Source: Planctomycetota bacterium (lineage in GTDB: Bacteria; Planctomycetota; UBA8742; UBA2392). Taken from it: DNA of 64,000 bases. The stretch covers positions 1 through 64,000 of the forward strand of contig JADLAK010000058.1 in assembly GCA_020848275.1 (NCBI GenBank). The letters run 5' to 3'. This document shows positions 25,137 through 32,755 of the stretch, piece after piece. The notes under the pieces are model-generated. The model was given only the letters and a program-made list of their open reading frames with translations, had not been told where the DNA came from and made no database searches. The position numbers and the translations under genes were made by a program. Within the stretch, counting starts at the first letter, position 1; the number at the start of each line of letters is the position of its first letter.

Positions 25137-26900
25137 ATGGCGCCTGACGGCGAACAAAAACCTTCACCGACAACCGACGGCGCAGCGCCGCCGGAAGCCG
25201 CGATGTCCCCCGACCTGCGCCATTTGAGCGAAGCCGATACACGCGAAGTGCCCGCCCTCAAAGACGAATGGCGCCAGCGCGCGGCGGAAGCCGCCAGCGC
25301 CATTGAGGGAACCAGCGCCACGATCGACGCGTCAGGCGACGCTTTTGACGGCGTCGATGAGGCGCCCGCGCCCGCAAAGACCGAGCCTTCGCCAAGCGAC
25401 ACCCTGCCCGACGCTGAGGCCAGCATCTACGGCGGCGCCAATGAGCAGCTCGCCCGCGCCATGCTTGAACTCGCGCGCCGCGCCCAGGAAGGCTGGCGCG
25501 CCCTGCGCTTTGAACAACGCCTGCCCTGCTTTGACGCGCTGCGCGCCGACCTCGTGCGCCATCGCGACGACCACCTCGCGCAGGCCTCGGGCGCCGCGGG
25601 ACGCCCGACTCTGGAATGCCTCGCGCTCGAATATCTGCCGGTGCTCGACGCGCTGTGGGCGCTGCCCGATGTCGTCCCGCCGCTGCTGGTGGAGCGCCAG
25701 GTCACCTCGCGCATGCCGGTTTTGTCGCACAGCACCGTGCGCCTGAGCCCGCAGCCGCACGGCGTCGTCATGTTGATCGCGCCGGCGCGACCGGTGTTCG
25801 GCCCCGTCATGTCGTTTGTTCTGGACGCGCTGGCCACGGGCAACGCGGCCATTGTCGTTGTCGACGAAGAACGCCTGCGCGCGCTTGAGCTGATCCAGCG
25901 CCTGTTCGATCGCGCGAAGTTTCCGCGCGGCCTTGTCCAACTCATCGCCGGCGGCCGCAGCACCATGCGCAACCTCATCGATGCCGGGCCCGAGCGTGTG
26001 TTTTTCGCGGGCAACGCCGATGCATTGAAGGACATCGCGGTCCAGACCGCGCAGAAAGGCGTCAACCTTGTCAGCGCGCTGCGCGGCAAGAACATCCTCG
26101 CTTTGATGGACAACGCCGATCCTGCGCTTGCCGCACAGGCCGCGTGCTGGGCAGCTTTCAGCGGAGGCGGCTATTACGGCGGCACGGCTGAACGCATCAT
26201 CGTCCACCACGGCATATACGACGAATTCCGCATGCGCTTCTTCGAGGCGGTGCGCATCATGAATAGCCACCACGCGCAGCTTGCCCGCGTGCACGCCGAA
26301 GAAGAAGACCTGCGGCTGAAGGAAGTCCTGCTCGACGCCATGGCCCACGGCGCGCGCGTAAGTTACCCCGCGGGCGATCATCCGGGCAAATTCGTGCACT
26401 GGCGGCCCGCAATCGTCGAGAACGTCGCCGACCGCCTGCGTTTGTCAACCGAGCCGCTGCACGCGCCCGCCGCCGCGATGTACCGCACCGAAAATGTCGC
26501 CGACGAAACCGCACGGTTGGCCCGCATCTGCCCCGCCGGCGTCATCAACGTGCTTGGCCGCCCCGACGCCGCGACACAAGCGGCCTTTGAGCGTTGCGGA
26601 GCACCCGTCGTGAGCTTCAACGACCCGCAGGTGCGCCCGCTGACCTGGCAGGGCGGCAATGTTTGCGGCGGCGGCCTGGCCTATTCGCAGTCAGGACCGT
26701 CGTACATGCTCGCGCTGCGTGAAGTGGTGGAGTCGGAGCCCGGCTCGCGCGCGTGGTGGTATCCCTACGCCGACGAAAAGCTGCGCGCCTTCATGCTTGG
26801 CATGCCGGGCTGGTACGCGACGGAACGCATGGAACGCGCACGCGGCGTGATCGCGCTCGCCCTGCGCCCGATCCTGCGCAACGCGCTCAAGGAACAGTAG
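25137..26900 (+). CDS. Aldehyde-dehydrogenase-fold protein lacking catalytic residues
   Basis: A 587-residue protein whose residues 80 to 480 follow the aldehyde dehydrogenase fold: PHGVVMLIAPARPVFGP is the cofactor-side entry strand and FFAGNADALKDIAVQTAQ the Rossmann segment. The catalytic elements are changed. The Glu motif (normally LELGGK) reads SALRGKN, and the nucleophile motif (normally GQxCxxxER) reads GYYGGTAERI, so both Glu and Cys are missing. An N-terminal 80-residue extension is Ala/Pro/acidic and probably disordered. A second start at 25203 (MSPDLRHL) has a better ribosome-binding site (GGAAG) and may be the true one. It may be a binding or structural pseudoenzyme. It converges on a carbamoyltransferase-like gene. 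Confidence 0.75.
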   Translation: MAPDGEQKPSPTTDGAAPPEAAMSPDLRHLSEADTREVPALKDEWRQRAAEAASAIEGTSATIDASGDAFDGVDEAPAPAKTEPSPSDTLPDAEASIYGGANEQLARAMLELARRAQEGWRALRFEQRLPCFDALRADLVRHRDDHLAQASGAAGRPTLECLALEYLPVLDALWALPDVVPPLLVERQVTSRMPVLSHSTVRLSPQPHGVVMLIAPARPVFGPVMSFVLDALATGNAAIVVVDEERLRALELIQRLFDRAKFPRGLVQLIAGGRSTMRNLIDAGPERVFFAGNADALKDIAVQTAQKGVNLVSALRGKNILALMDNADPALAAQAACWAAFSGGGYYGGTAERIIVHHGIYDEFRMRFFEAVRIMNSHHAQLARVHAEEEDLRLKEVLLDAMAHGARVSYPAGDHPGKFVHWRPAIVENVADRLRLSTEPLHAPAAAMYRTENVADETARLARICPAGVINVLGRPDAATQAAFERCGAPVVSFNDPQVRPLTWQGGNVCGGGLAYSQSGPSYMLALREVVESEPGSRAWWYPYADEKLRAFMLGMPGWYATERMERARGVIALALRPILRNALKEQ

Positions 26901-26912
26901 GAGATGTTTCAG

Positions 26913-26965
26913 CCCCGGCCGACAGGCCGGGGGAAGTTTCTAAACCCCCGCCCTTGCGGGCGGGG
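26913..26965. terminator. Double hairpin between convergent genes
   Basis: CCCCGGCC, loop GACA, GGCCGGGG (26913-26932), then CCCCGCCC, loop TTGC, GGGCGGGG (26946-26965). Two perfect 8-bp stems fill the space between the convergent genes and can serve both strands. Confidence 0.7.
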
Positions 26966-26968
26966 CCG

Positions 26969-28735
26969 CTATAAACCGCCGAAGAACGGCCGGCGTGCAA
27001 TTTCGGCGTGCGTCGGTTTTGGCACTTGCGCCTCGCTGCGGCGCAGCACAATGAACGGGCCCGCCACCACGCCGTCGAGCCCCTGGTCGCGCCAGCTTTC
27101 ACGCGCGTCGACCGCCGAACGCACCAGCACGCCGCGCCGGTTGAACCAAGGCGCACAAAGCAACGGCGCTTTGCCCGCCGCACGCCGGAAATGTTTGATC
27201 ACCGCCGCCGTGGCCGGGTCGGCCGACTCGACGACGACTTGAACGGGCGATGCCGCCGTGTGCTGGAAGCGGCCGGGCCAGGCGGACGCTCGGCGCGGCG
27301 CAAGCCAATATTCGCCGATAGTGCCGCGCGGGATTTTTTCGGCGTTCATGAAGTTCTGCGCAAGTTCGCTGTCCAGCGCCAGCGTCGGTACATCGAGCCA
27401 GAACACGTCGGGGCGATAGAGCTGGCCCGCCTGCCGCCGCAGGTCCGGCAGGTCGCCGCGGCAAAGCAGCGAGCGGTTGCCAAAGCCAAGTCTTGACAGG
27501 TCAACACGACCGCGAATGCGGCCTAACAGGGCGCCGCCCGCCAAAAGTTCCGCGGTGCGGGCTTCGACATCCTCGGGCCGGTCCACCCACACGCCGCCCG
27601 CGGCTTCCTCGGCGCGCGCGAATTCTGCGCACTCGGTGTCGCCGGCTTCACTGCCAAGCCACGGGTGGCCCAGCGGAAGCACATGCTCAACGCCGCGCTT
27701 TTCGGCAACCGCGAGGATCGCAGCCCCCGCCGCGTTGCCGGCGTCGGTCGGCACGGGGCTCAGGCTCAGTCCCGTCACGCGCGTGCCGGCCGCAAGCGCC
27801 GGATAAAGCGCGCGCACGCCAAACACGCTGCCCGTCAGCACCACGTGGTCACAGGCGGTCTTGAGCGCGCAACGGTCGATCCACTGCGCCAAAAACGTCT
27901 CCATGTACTGGCGCGTGGCCGCGGCAATATGGTCAAAGCGGCGGCGGCGCAGGTGCTGGCGCAAAAAGTCGACGCAGTTGTTGGTCGGCGGCAGGTTCCC
28001 CGCGCGCCGCCAGTTCAGCGGCAGCAGCGGGTCGAACTCGAACAGGATCGACAGGCGCTTGAGCACTTTCGCGACCTGCGGCCCCAGCGCCAGTCCGCCA
28101 AGTTCCATCACCAGCGGCTCATCACGTTCCGGAACCATGCCGAGGAGGTAAGTGACCGCCTCAAGGAAGTTGCCGAGGCTGTTGTCTTCGCTGATCGTCG
28201 CGACGCGGTCCAGCCGCCCGCCGCGGCTGACGTGCACCGACGCGGCAATGCCGTCGCCCGTGCCCTCACACACCAGCACCAGCACGCGGCCGTCGGGAGA
28301 ACTCGCGCTTGCCGCCGCAAGCGCGGCCTGCGCCAAGTGGTGATCGATGAACGTGCTGCGGTCGGCCTTCAGGCCGATTTTCTCGAGCGGCGCAAGGCGC
28401 TCGCGCCGCGTCACGTGTCCCCCACCAAGGCCCACGGCGGTGCGCAGCAGGCGTTTGGTTGCGGCGCGAAAAGTGCCGGCCTCGGCGAATTGCTGCAGTA
28501 GTTCGCGGCGCGTGCGTGCGCGCGGCAGGTGCTGGCCTGAAAACGCGATCACGTCGACGGCCTCGGCGCGCAGGCGCTCAACGCCAAGGATGTGTTCCAC
28601 GGCGTGGACCGGGAAACCCACGACCTCAAAGGGATCGTCGACGAAGTCGGCCTCGAAGCCGACGCGCACGAGCGCACCGTCGCGTAGCAGCGCCGCGCAG
28701 GGATCACGTCCGTCATGGATGCCAAGCACGATCAT
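26969..28735 (-). CDS. Divergent NodU/CmcH-type carbamoyltransferase
   Basis: A 588-residue member of the O-carbamoyltransferase (NodU/CmcH/TobZ) superfamily. The Kae1-like ATPase half is recognisable from MIVLGIHDGRDPCAALLRDG, FIDHHLAQAALAAASA, and NSLGNFLEAVTYLLGM. The C-terminal half has LGRIRGRVDLSRLGFGNRS and a PLLCAPWFNRRG segment in the expected order. Several normally conserved residues differ: HHxxH is HHLAQ, the metal-binding DGxGE is EGTGDG, and the EEERF loop is absent. Activity is therefore uncertain. ATG at 28735 fits the superfamily start; the frame continues upstream over pdxJ and is not real there. It is divergent from pdxJ by 25 bases. Substrate unknown. Confidence 0.75.
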   Translation of the reverse strand: MIVLGIHDGRDPCAALLRDGALVRVGFEADFVDDPFEVVGFPVHAVEHILGVERLRAEAVDVIAFSGQHLPRARTRRELLQQFAEAGTFRAATKRLLRTAVGLGGGHVTRRERLAPLEKIGLKADRSTFIDHHLAQAALAAASASSPDGRVLVLVCEGTGDGIAASVHVSRGGRLDRVATISEDNSLGNFLEAVTYLLGMVPERDEPLVMELGGLALGPQVAKVLKRLSILFEFDPLLPLNWRRAGNLPPTNNCVDFLRQHLRRRRFDHIAAATRQYMETFLAQWIDRCALKTACDHVVLTGSVFGVRALYPALAAGTRVTGLSLSPVPTDAGNAAGAAILAVAEKRGVEHVLPLGHPWLGSEAGDTECAEFARAEEAAGGVWVDRPEDVEARTAELLAGGALLGRIRGRVDLSRLGFGNRSLLCRGDLPDLRRQAGQLYRPDVFWLDVPTLALDSELAQNFMNAEKIPRGTIGEYWLAPRRASAWPGRFQHTAASPVQVVVESADPATAAVIKHFRRAAGKAPLLCAPWFNRRGVLVRSAVDARESWRDQGLDGVVAGPFIVLRRSEAQVPKPTHAEIARRPFFGGL

Positions 28736-28760
28736 CGTTTTATAAGTATAGTCGGGCCCC

Positions 28761-29510
28761 ATGACCCTGCTAGGCGTGAACATCGACCATGTAGCCACGG
28801 TGCGCAACGCGCGCGGCGGGCGCGAACCCGACCCCGTTGCGGCGGCCGCAATCGCCGAGCTCAACGGCGCCGACCAGATTACGGTGCACCTGCGTGAGGA
28901 CCGCCGCCACATCACCGACCGCGACCTGCGCGTACTGCGCGAAACCGTGCGCACGAGGCTGAACCTCGAGATGGCGATTTCGCCGGAGATCGTGAAGATC
29001 GCGCTCGATGTGCATCCCGACCGCGTCACGCTGGTGCCTGAGCGCCGCGCCGAGATCACGACCGAGGGCGGCCTGGATTGCCGCAAGTTCAGCCTCAAGC
29101 TCGCGCCGCTGATCAAACGTTTCAAGGAAGCCGACATCGGCGTGAGCCTTTTCCTTGACCCCGACCTGAAGCAGCTCGACCGCGCGGAAAAGCTGGGCGC
29201 TGACATGGTTGAGATCCACACCGGCGCGTACGCCAACGCGCGCACCGACAAAGCCCGTATCACGGAGCTCGAACGCATCGACGCCGCCGCCATCAAGCTT
29301 GAGGAACTCGGCATCCGCGTGATGGCGGGCCACGGGCTGGACTACTGGAATATTTCGCCGCTGCTGAAGCAGGTGCTCGTTGAGGAAGTCAACATCGGCC
29401 ACGCGATTGTCAGCCGCGCGGTGTTTGTCGGCCTTGGCCAGGCGGTGCGTGAAATGAAGGACCTGGTCACGGGCAAACCCGGCGTCGATCTGAACGAAGC
29501 ACCGTTTTAG
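28761..29510 (+). CDS. pdxJ: Pyridoxine 5'-phosphate synthase
   Basis: Condenses 1-deoxyxylulose 5-phosphate with 3-amino-1-hydroxyacetone phosphate in the last step of the DXP-dependent vitamin B6 pathway. The 249-residue length is normal. Signatures include LGVNIDHVATVRNARG at the N terminus, QITVHLREDRRHI with catalytic His, LVPERRAEITTEGG, and VEIHTGAYA, all in the TIM-barrel order. The final GHAIVSRAVFVGL is the conserved phosphate-binding end. Its TAG stop is the first triplet of the 166-bp palindrome that follows. PdxA is not in this window. Confidence 0.95.
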   Translation: MTLLGVNIDHVATVRNARGGREPDPVAAAAIAELNGADQITVHLREDRRHITDRDLRVLRETVRTRLNLEMAISPEIVKIALDVHPDRVTLVPERRAEITTEGGLDCRKFSLKLAPLIKRFKEADIGVSLFLDPDLKQLDRAEKLGADMVEIHTGAYANARTDKARITELERIDAAAIKLEELGIRVMAGHGLDYWNISPLLKQVLVEEVNIGHAIVSRAVFVGLGQAVREMKDLVTGKPGVDLNEAPF

Positions 29511-29673
29511 AGCTTTTTCAAGGTTAGTGTGCCGAGTTTATGCGCTGCGCCGAGCGAGCAGATCAAGAAGCGCGAGCGACGGCGTGGCTGGAGGCCACGC
29601 TGAGCGAGCGCGACGCAGAGATGCGATGCTCGCCGCAAGCAGAAACCGGCACGGTAATCTTGAAAATGCTCTA
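29508..29673. repeat. 166-bp imperfect palindrome between convergent genes
   Basis: The left end TAGAGCTTTTTCAAGGTTA and the reverse complement of the right end TAGAGCATTTTCAAGATTA match at 17 of 19 bases. Pairing continues inward through GTGCCG...GTTT to a central hairpin GCGTGGC, TGGAG, GCCACGC. The terminal TAG at each end is the stop codon of pdxJ (29508) and of the minus-strand gene (29671-29673). Confidence 0.8.
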
Positions 29674-31551
29674 GCCCGGGCCGGCTGCGAGTTCCGCGGC
29701 CTTTTTCGCCCACCAGCCCGGCGTCGCCTCGCGCGCATAACGCGAAAATAGTTCCGCCGCTCGCGGCTGTTGCTGGGCCTGTCGCAGCAAGGCTGCCGCG
29801 GAATAAACGATGGCGAGATTGTCAGGGGCGAGCTTCAGCGCGTTTTCGATACGCGGCACCACCATGTCGCGAAGGTTGGTTTCGTCGGTTGGCTCCAGCA
29901 TCCAATTGAGTACCGCCACGCGGTATTCGCGCTCACCCGTGACCTGGCCGCGGTCGACTTCCTCGAGTTTCTGGTGCACCTGGCGCAGGGACAGCCCGTG
30001 ATACTCTCGCGGCAGCATCGGGTGTTGCTTGTTGGGCGCCACACGCTGCTCGAACCACTCGCGGGTTTGCGCGGTCAGCACGGCTTCGCCGCGCGCCTCA
30101 CGCGTCACCCATAGCAGGTAATCGCGCACCAGGCCTTTTCGCAGCTTCAGGTTCGAATGCACCTCGGCGTTTTCCTTGACGCCTTCCTTGTAGCTGCGGA
30201 AAAGTTTGCGGTTGTCGTAAGCGGCGTCCATGTCGAGGCGATAAAGCACCACGGCGTGGGCGACGCTGTCGAGCGCCGATTTTGTCGCGCGCTGCGGGAT
30301 CACAAGGCGGTTGCGGTCGGTGTCGTAGACGCCGTCGCCAATGCCGGGCACAAGCAGCACCGAGGGCCGGCCGAAACGCTTGACGCCTGCGTTGCCGAAA
30401 AGTTGGGGGTCGATGGCCTCAATTTCGCTGAGCGCCTGCAGGACCGCCTCGCGCTCGACATATACACCGTCGGCGCCCAGCGGCATGGCGCTTTCCTCGA
30501 CACGCGCGTAGCGCGCCGCAAGCCGCAGCAGGCTGCGCACGGTGCCGACTTCGTTGACCAGGTTACCCTTGACTTCGCCAACGGTGATCTGGTGGCGGGT
30601 GTTTTCTTCGTCGAGGATCTGCGCCTCAACAAGCCGATGTTCGTTGCGAAGCTCGACCTGGTGTTCGACGCTCTCAACGGCGGCCTCGGCGGCGCCCGGC
30701 AGCTTGTCGGCGGCGATCGCGCGATTGTAACGCGCACGGACGCCGTCGGCGGTTTTCTGCATTTCCTCGGCCTGTTTGCCGGCCTGGATACGGTTGGGGC
30801 CCTTCACTTTGGATTCGGCCTGGAGCCTGGCAAGCTCGGCCTCGACCTTGTCGAGTTCAACCTTGATGCCGCCAGCTTGACGCGTCAAGGGTTGAATCAG
30901 CGCGTTGACGGCGGCGGTGTGCTGCTCCATGTACTGTTTGGTCGACTGCCAGTCCTTGCGTTCCTCGGCGGTGCGCCAGCCCTCGTTCTGGTTCTGGCGC
31001 TCCATGTACTTGAACTTCTCCATGCGCTCGTCGAGTTCGCTGTAGAGGCGCAGGGCCTGCTCCTCGGCGGGTGTGCCGCCCATCGCCTCGGCGACCAGGC
31101 GGTCGCGCTGCTTGACGAACTCGAGGTGCGCGTCGGGCCAGTCGCCGATTTCCTTCTCGATGGCCTGCAACTTCTGCCGCAGGCGCGAAAGGTTCTCCAG
31201 CCGCAACGCGTCGCGATAGGCGCCCAGGATCGTGTCGTGCAGGTAGTTGACTGAAAACTCCGCCTGCGGGCGCTTGGCCAATGCCGCCACCGCAGCCTCA
31301 ACACGGGGTTTGAAGCGTTCGGTCTCGACCAGTCCAAAGCTCAGCACCAACTGGTCTTCGCGCTTGATCTCGATGTCCTTGGCGAGGTCCTGCTGGACAA
31401 GATTCTCGACCGATGCGTTGACGGTGCGCCAGTACTCCTGGTCGATGGCGGCGCGCGCCTCGGGCGAAGGGCCGAGGTTGTCGTAATCGGCGACCATGCC
31501 CTTGAGGCGGGCCGTGCGCTCGACATGGCTGAGGATGCGGGTGCCGCCCAT
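29671..31551 (-). CDS. Large coiled-coil hypothetical protein with TPR-like tail
   Basis: A 626-residue cytoplasmic protein that I do not recognise. Residues 90 to 330 are Glu/Lys/Arg/Ala/Gln-rich with heptad character (for example LRQKLQAIEKEIGDW, GIKVELDKVEAELARLQAES) and should form long coiled coils. The middle is more globular (LLVPGIGDGVYDTDRNRLV). The last 60 residues (ALKLAPDNLAIVYSAAALL...RAAELFSRYA) look like a pair of TPR helices. No signal peptide or membrane helix is present. It begins 24 bases after tyrA, so it is probably the last gene of the secDF-tyrA operon. Its stop codon is supplied by the palindrome at 29508-29673. A scaffold role is a guess. Confidence 0.75.
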   Translation of the reverse strand: MGGTRILSHVERTARLKGMVADYDNLGPSPEARAAIDQEYWRTVNASVENLVQQDLAKDIEIKREDQLVLSFGLVETERFKPRVEAAVAALAKRPQAEFSVNYLHDTILGAYRDALRLENLSRLRQKLQAIEKEIGDWPDAHLEFVKQRDRLVAEAMGGTPAEEQALRLYSELDERMEKFKYMERQNQNEGWRTAEERKDWQSTKQYMEQHTAAVNALIQPLTRQAGGIKVELDKVEAELARLQAESKVKGPNRIQAGKQAEEMQKTADGVRARYNRAIAADKLPGAAEAAVESVEHQVELRNEHRLVEAQILDEENTRHQITVGEVKGNLVNEVGTVRSLLRLAARYARVEESAMPLGADGVYVEREAVLQALSEIEAIDPQLFGNAGVKRFGRPSVLLVPGIGDGVYDTDRNRLVIPQRATKSALDSVAHAVVLYRLDMDAAYDNRKLFRSYKEGVKENAEVHSNLKLRKGLVRDYLLWVTREARGEAVLTAQTREWFEQRVAPNKQHPMLPREYHGLSLRQVHQKLEEVDRGQVTGEREYRVAVLNWMLEPTDETNLRDMVVPRIENALKLAPDNLAIVYSAAALLRQAQQQPRAAELFSRYAREATPGWWAKKAAELAAGPG

Positions 31552-31575
31552 AGTCGCCCCGATTGTAGCGAGTTC

Positions 31576-32454
31576 TTACGACCTGCGCTTGGGGCCGCGC
31601 TCAAGCTCGCGACGCGCATTGCCCGCGAGGTCGAACCAGCGTTCGAGCGGCTCGTTGAACGCCAGCGAAATCTCGAGCTCCGTCAAATACGCGCGCAGGC
31701 GCTGCAACTCGCCGATGCTGCGCTGGCGCTCGGCGGCAAGCAGCGGGTCCCACACCTCGGGCGAAGACGCAGCCAGCCGCGTCATTCCAAGCAACCCCGG
31801 GCCCGCGAGGCCGCGGTCGCGGCCCTTGGCCGTGAGCATCAGCGCAACGGAGACAAGCTGCGGCAAGTGGCTGACCGTCACGATGGTTTCGTCGTGCGCC
31901 GCGGGGGTCATCACGCGGGGTTGCGCGCCCATCAACGTGACGAGTTGCGCGATCAAACCAAGTTTCGACGGGTGCGACTTCGAGACCGGCGTAAGCGCCC
32001 AGGGGCGGCCCTTGAACAGGTCAGCCCGGGAATTTTCGAAGCCGGCCTGTTCGCTGCCCGCCATGGGATGGCCGCCGATGAAGGTGGCCGAACCCGCGCC
32101 CGTGAACAATTCGAGCGCGCTGTCGCAGATGTCGCGCTTGATGCCGCCGACGTCCGTGACGATCGCGCCCTTGCGCAGGATTTTTCGCAGCCTCGGCAGC
32201 CACTTGATGTTTTCGCCGTGCGGCGCGCACAGGATCACGACGTCGGCGCGGGCCAGCGGCTTGGCCGCGTCCTTGATGCCTTCGACGGCGTCAAAGAGTT
32301 TGCTTTTTTCGAGCGCCGGGAGTTTCGCCTCGCGGTCGACGGCCAATATCGCGGTCGACGGGCGCGCCTGCTTGAGCGCCCTGGCGACGGAGCCGCCGAT
32401 CAAACCCACGCCGATGATGGCGACGGTATCCAGCTTTGTCGTGGAAGACTTCAT
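31576..32454 (-). CDS. tyrA: Prephenate dehydrogenase
   Basis: Oxidatively decarboxylates prephenate to 4-hydroxyphenylpyruvate in tyrosine synthesis, using NAD(P). The Rossmann motif VAIIGVGLIGGSVARALK is near residue 15, and ADVVILCAPHGENI, IVTDVGGIK and FIGGHPMAGSEQAGFENS (the catalytic His and substrate-binding segments) follow in order. The 292-residue length fits a monofunctional enzyme; there is no C-terminal ACT domain. Its start overlaps the stop of the upstream chorismate mutase in an ATGA junction, so chorismate is carried to the tyrosine branch by two coupled genes instead of a fused T-protein. Confidence 0.92.
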   Translation of the reverse strand: MKSSTTKLDTVAIIGVGLIGGSVARALKQARPSTAILAVDREAKLPALEKSKLFDAVEGIKDAAKPLARADVVILCAPHGENIKWLPRLRKILRKGAIVTDVGGIKRDICDSALELFTGAGSATFIGGHPMAGSEQAGFENSRADLFKGRPWALTPVSKSHPSKLGLIAQLVTLMGAQPRVMTPAAHDETIVTVSHLPQLVSVALMLTAKGRDRGLAGPGLLGMTRLAASSPEVWDPLLAAERQRSIGELQRLRAYLTELEISLAFNEPLERWFDLAGNARRELERGPKRRS

Positions 32455-32720
32455 GCCCGTTTCCTCTTCCGCACGCTTGCCCGCGTGCCCCGCATGATCG
32501 CCGCCATGATGCCCTGCGCCGCTTGCGGCGTCAGGGGCGACCGGGCGGTTTTGCGCGCGCGCCCCAAAACCTCGGCTTCGCGCGCCGCATCGCGCGGGGG
32601 AAGGCCAAGCTTTTGTTTCAGCCTGGCCAGCCCCAGCGCCGCTTTCACACGCTGCGTCAACAACCGCAACAGGCGGGCGTCAATGTCATCAATAGCTTTA
32701 CGTTGCCGTTTGATATCCAC
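32451..32720 (-). CDS. Chorismate mutase (AroQ fold)
   Basis: An 89-residue all-helical AroQ-type chorismate mutase that converts chorismate to prephenate. Diagnostic residues are IDDIDARLLRLLTQRV with the conserved Arg and Leu/Ile pattern, LARLKQKLGLPPRD, and the REAEVLGRA helix that supplies the active-site Glu and Arg. The basic tail RASVRKRKRA is unusual. It overlaps tyrA by 4 bases and lies 35 bases downstream of secDF with a hairpin in between. It may be read from the secDF transcript or from its own promoter, which I could not identify. Confidence 0.85.
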   Translation of the reverse strand: MDIKRQRKAIDDIDARLLRLLTQRVKAALGLARLKQKLGLPPRDAAREAEVLGRARKTARSPLTPQAAQGIMAAIMRGTRASVRKRKRA

Positions 32721-32730
32721 TGACGCCCCT

Positions 32731-32752
32731 GAAGCTGATTCGAAACAGCTTC
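32731..32752 (-). terminator. Hairpin between secDF and chorismate mutase
   Basis: GAAGCTG, 8-base loop, CAGCTTC three bases after the secDF stop on the minus strand. There is no T-tract, so it may reduce readthrough or protect the mRNA end instead of terminating fully. Confidence 0.4.
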
Positions 32753-32755
32753 GTC

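Noticed and set aside
30157..31254. A 365-codon plus-strand ORF
   Set aside because: It lies entirely antisense to the coiled-coil gene and has the biased composition of a shadow frame.
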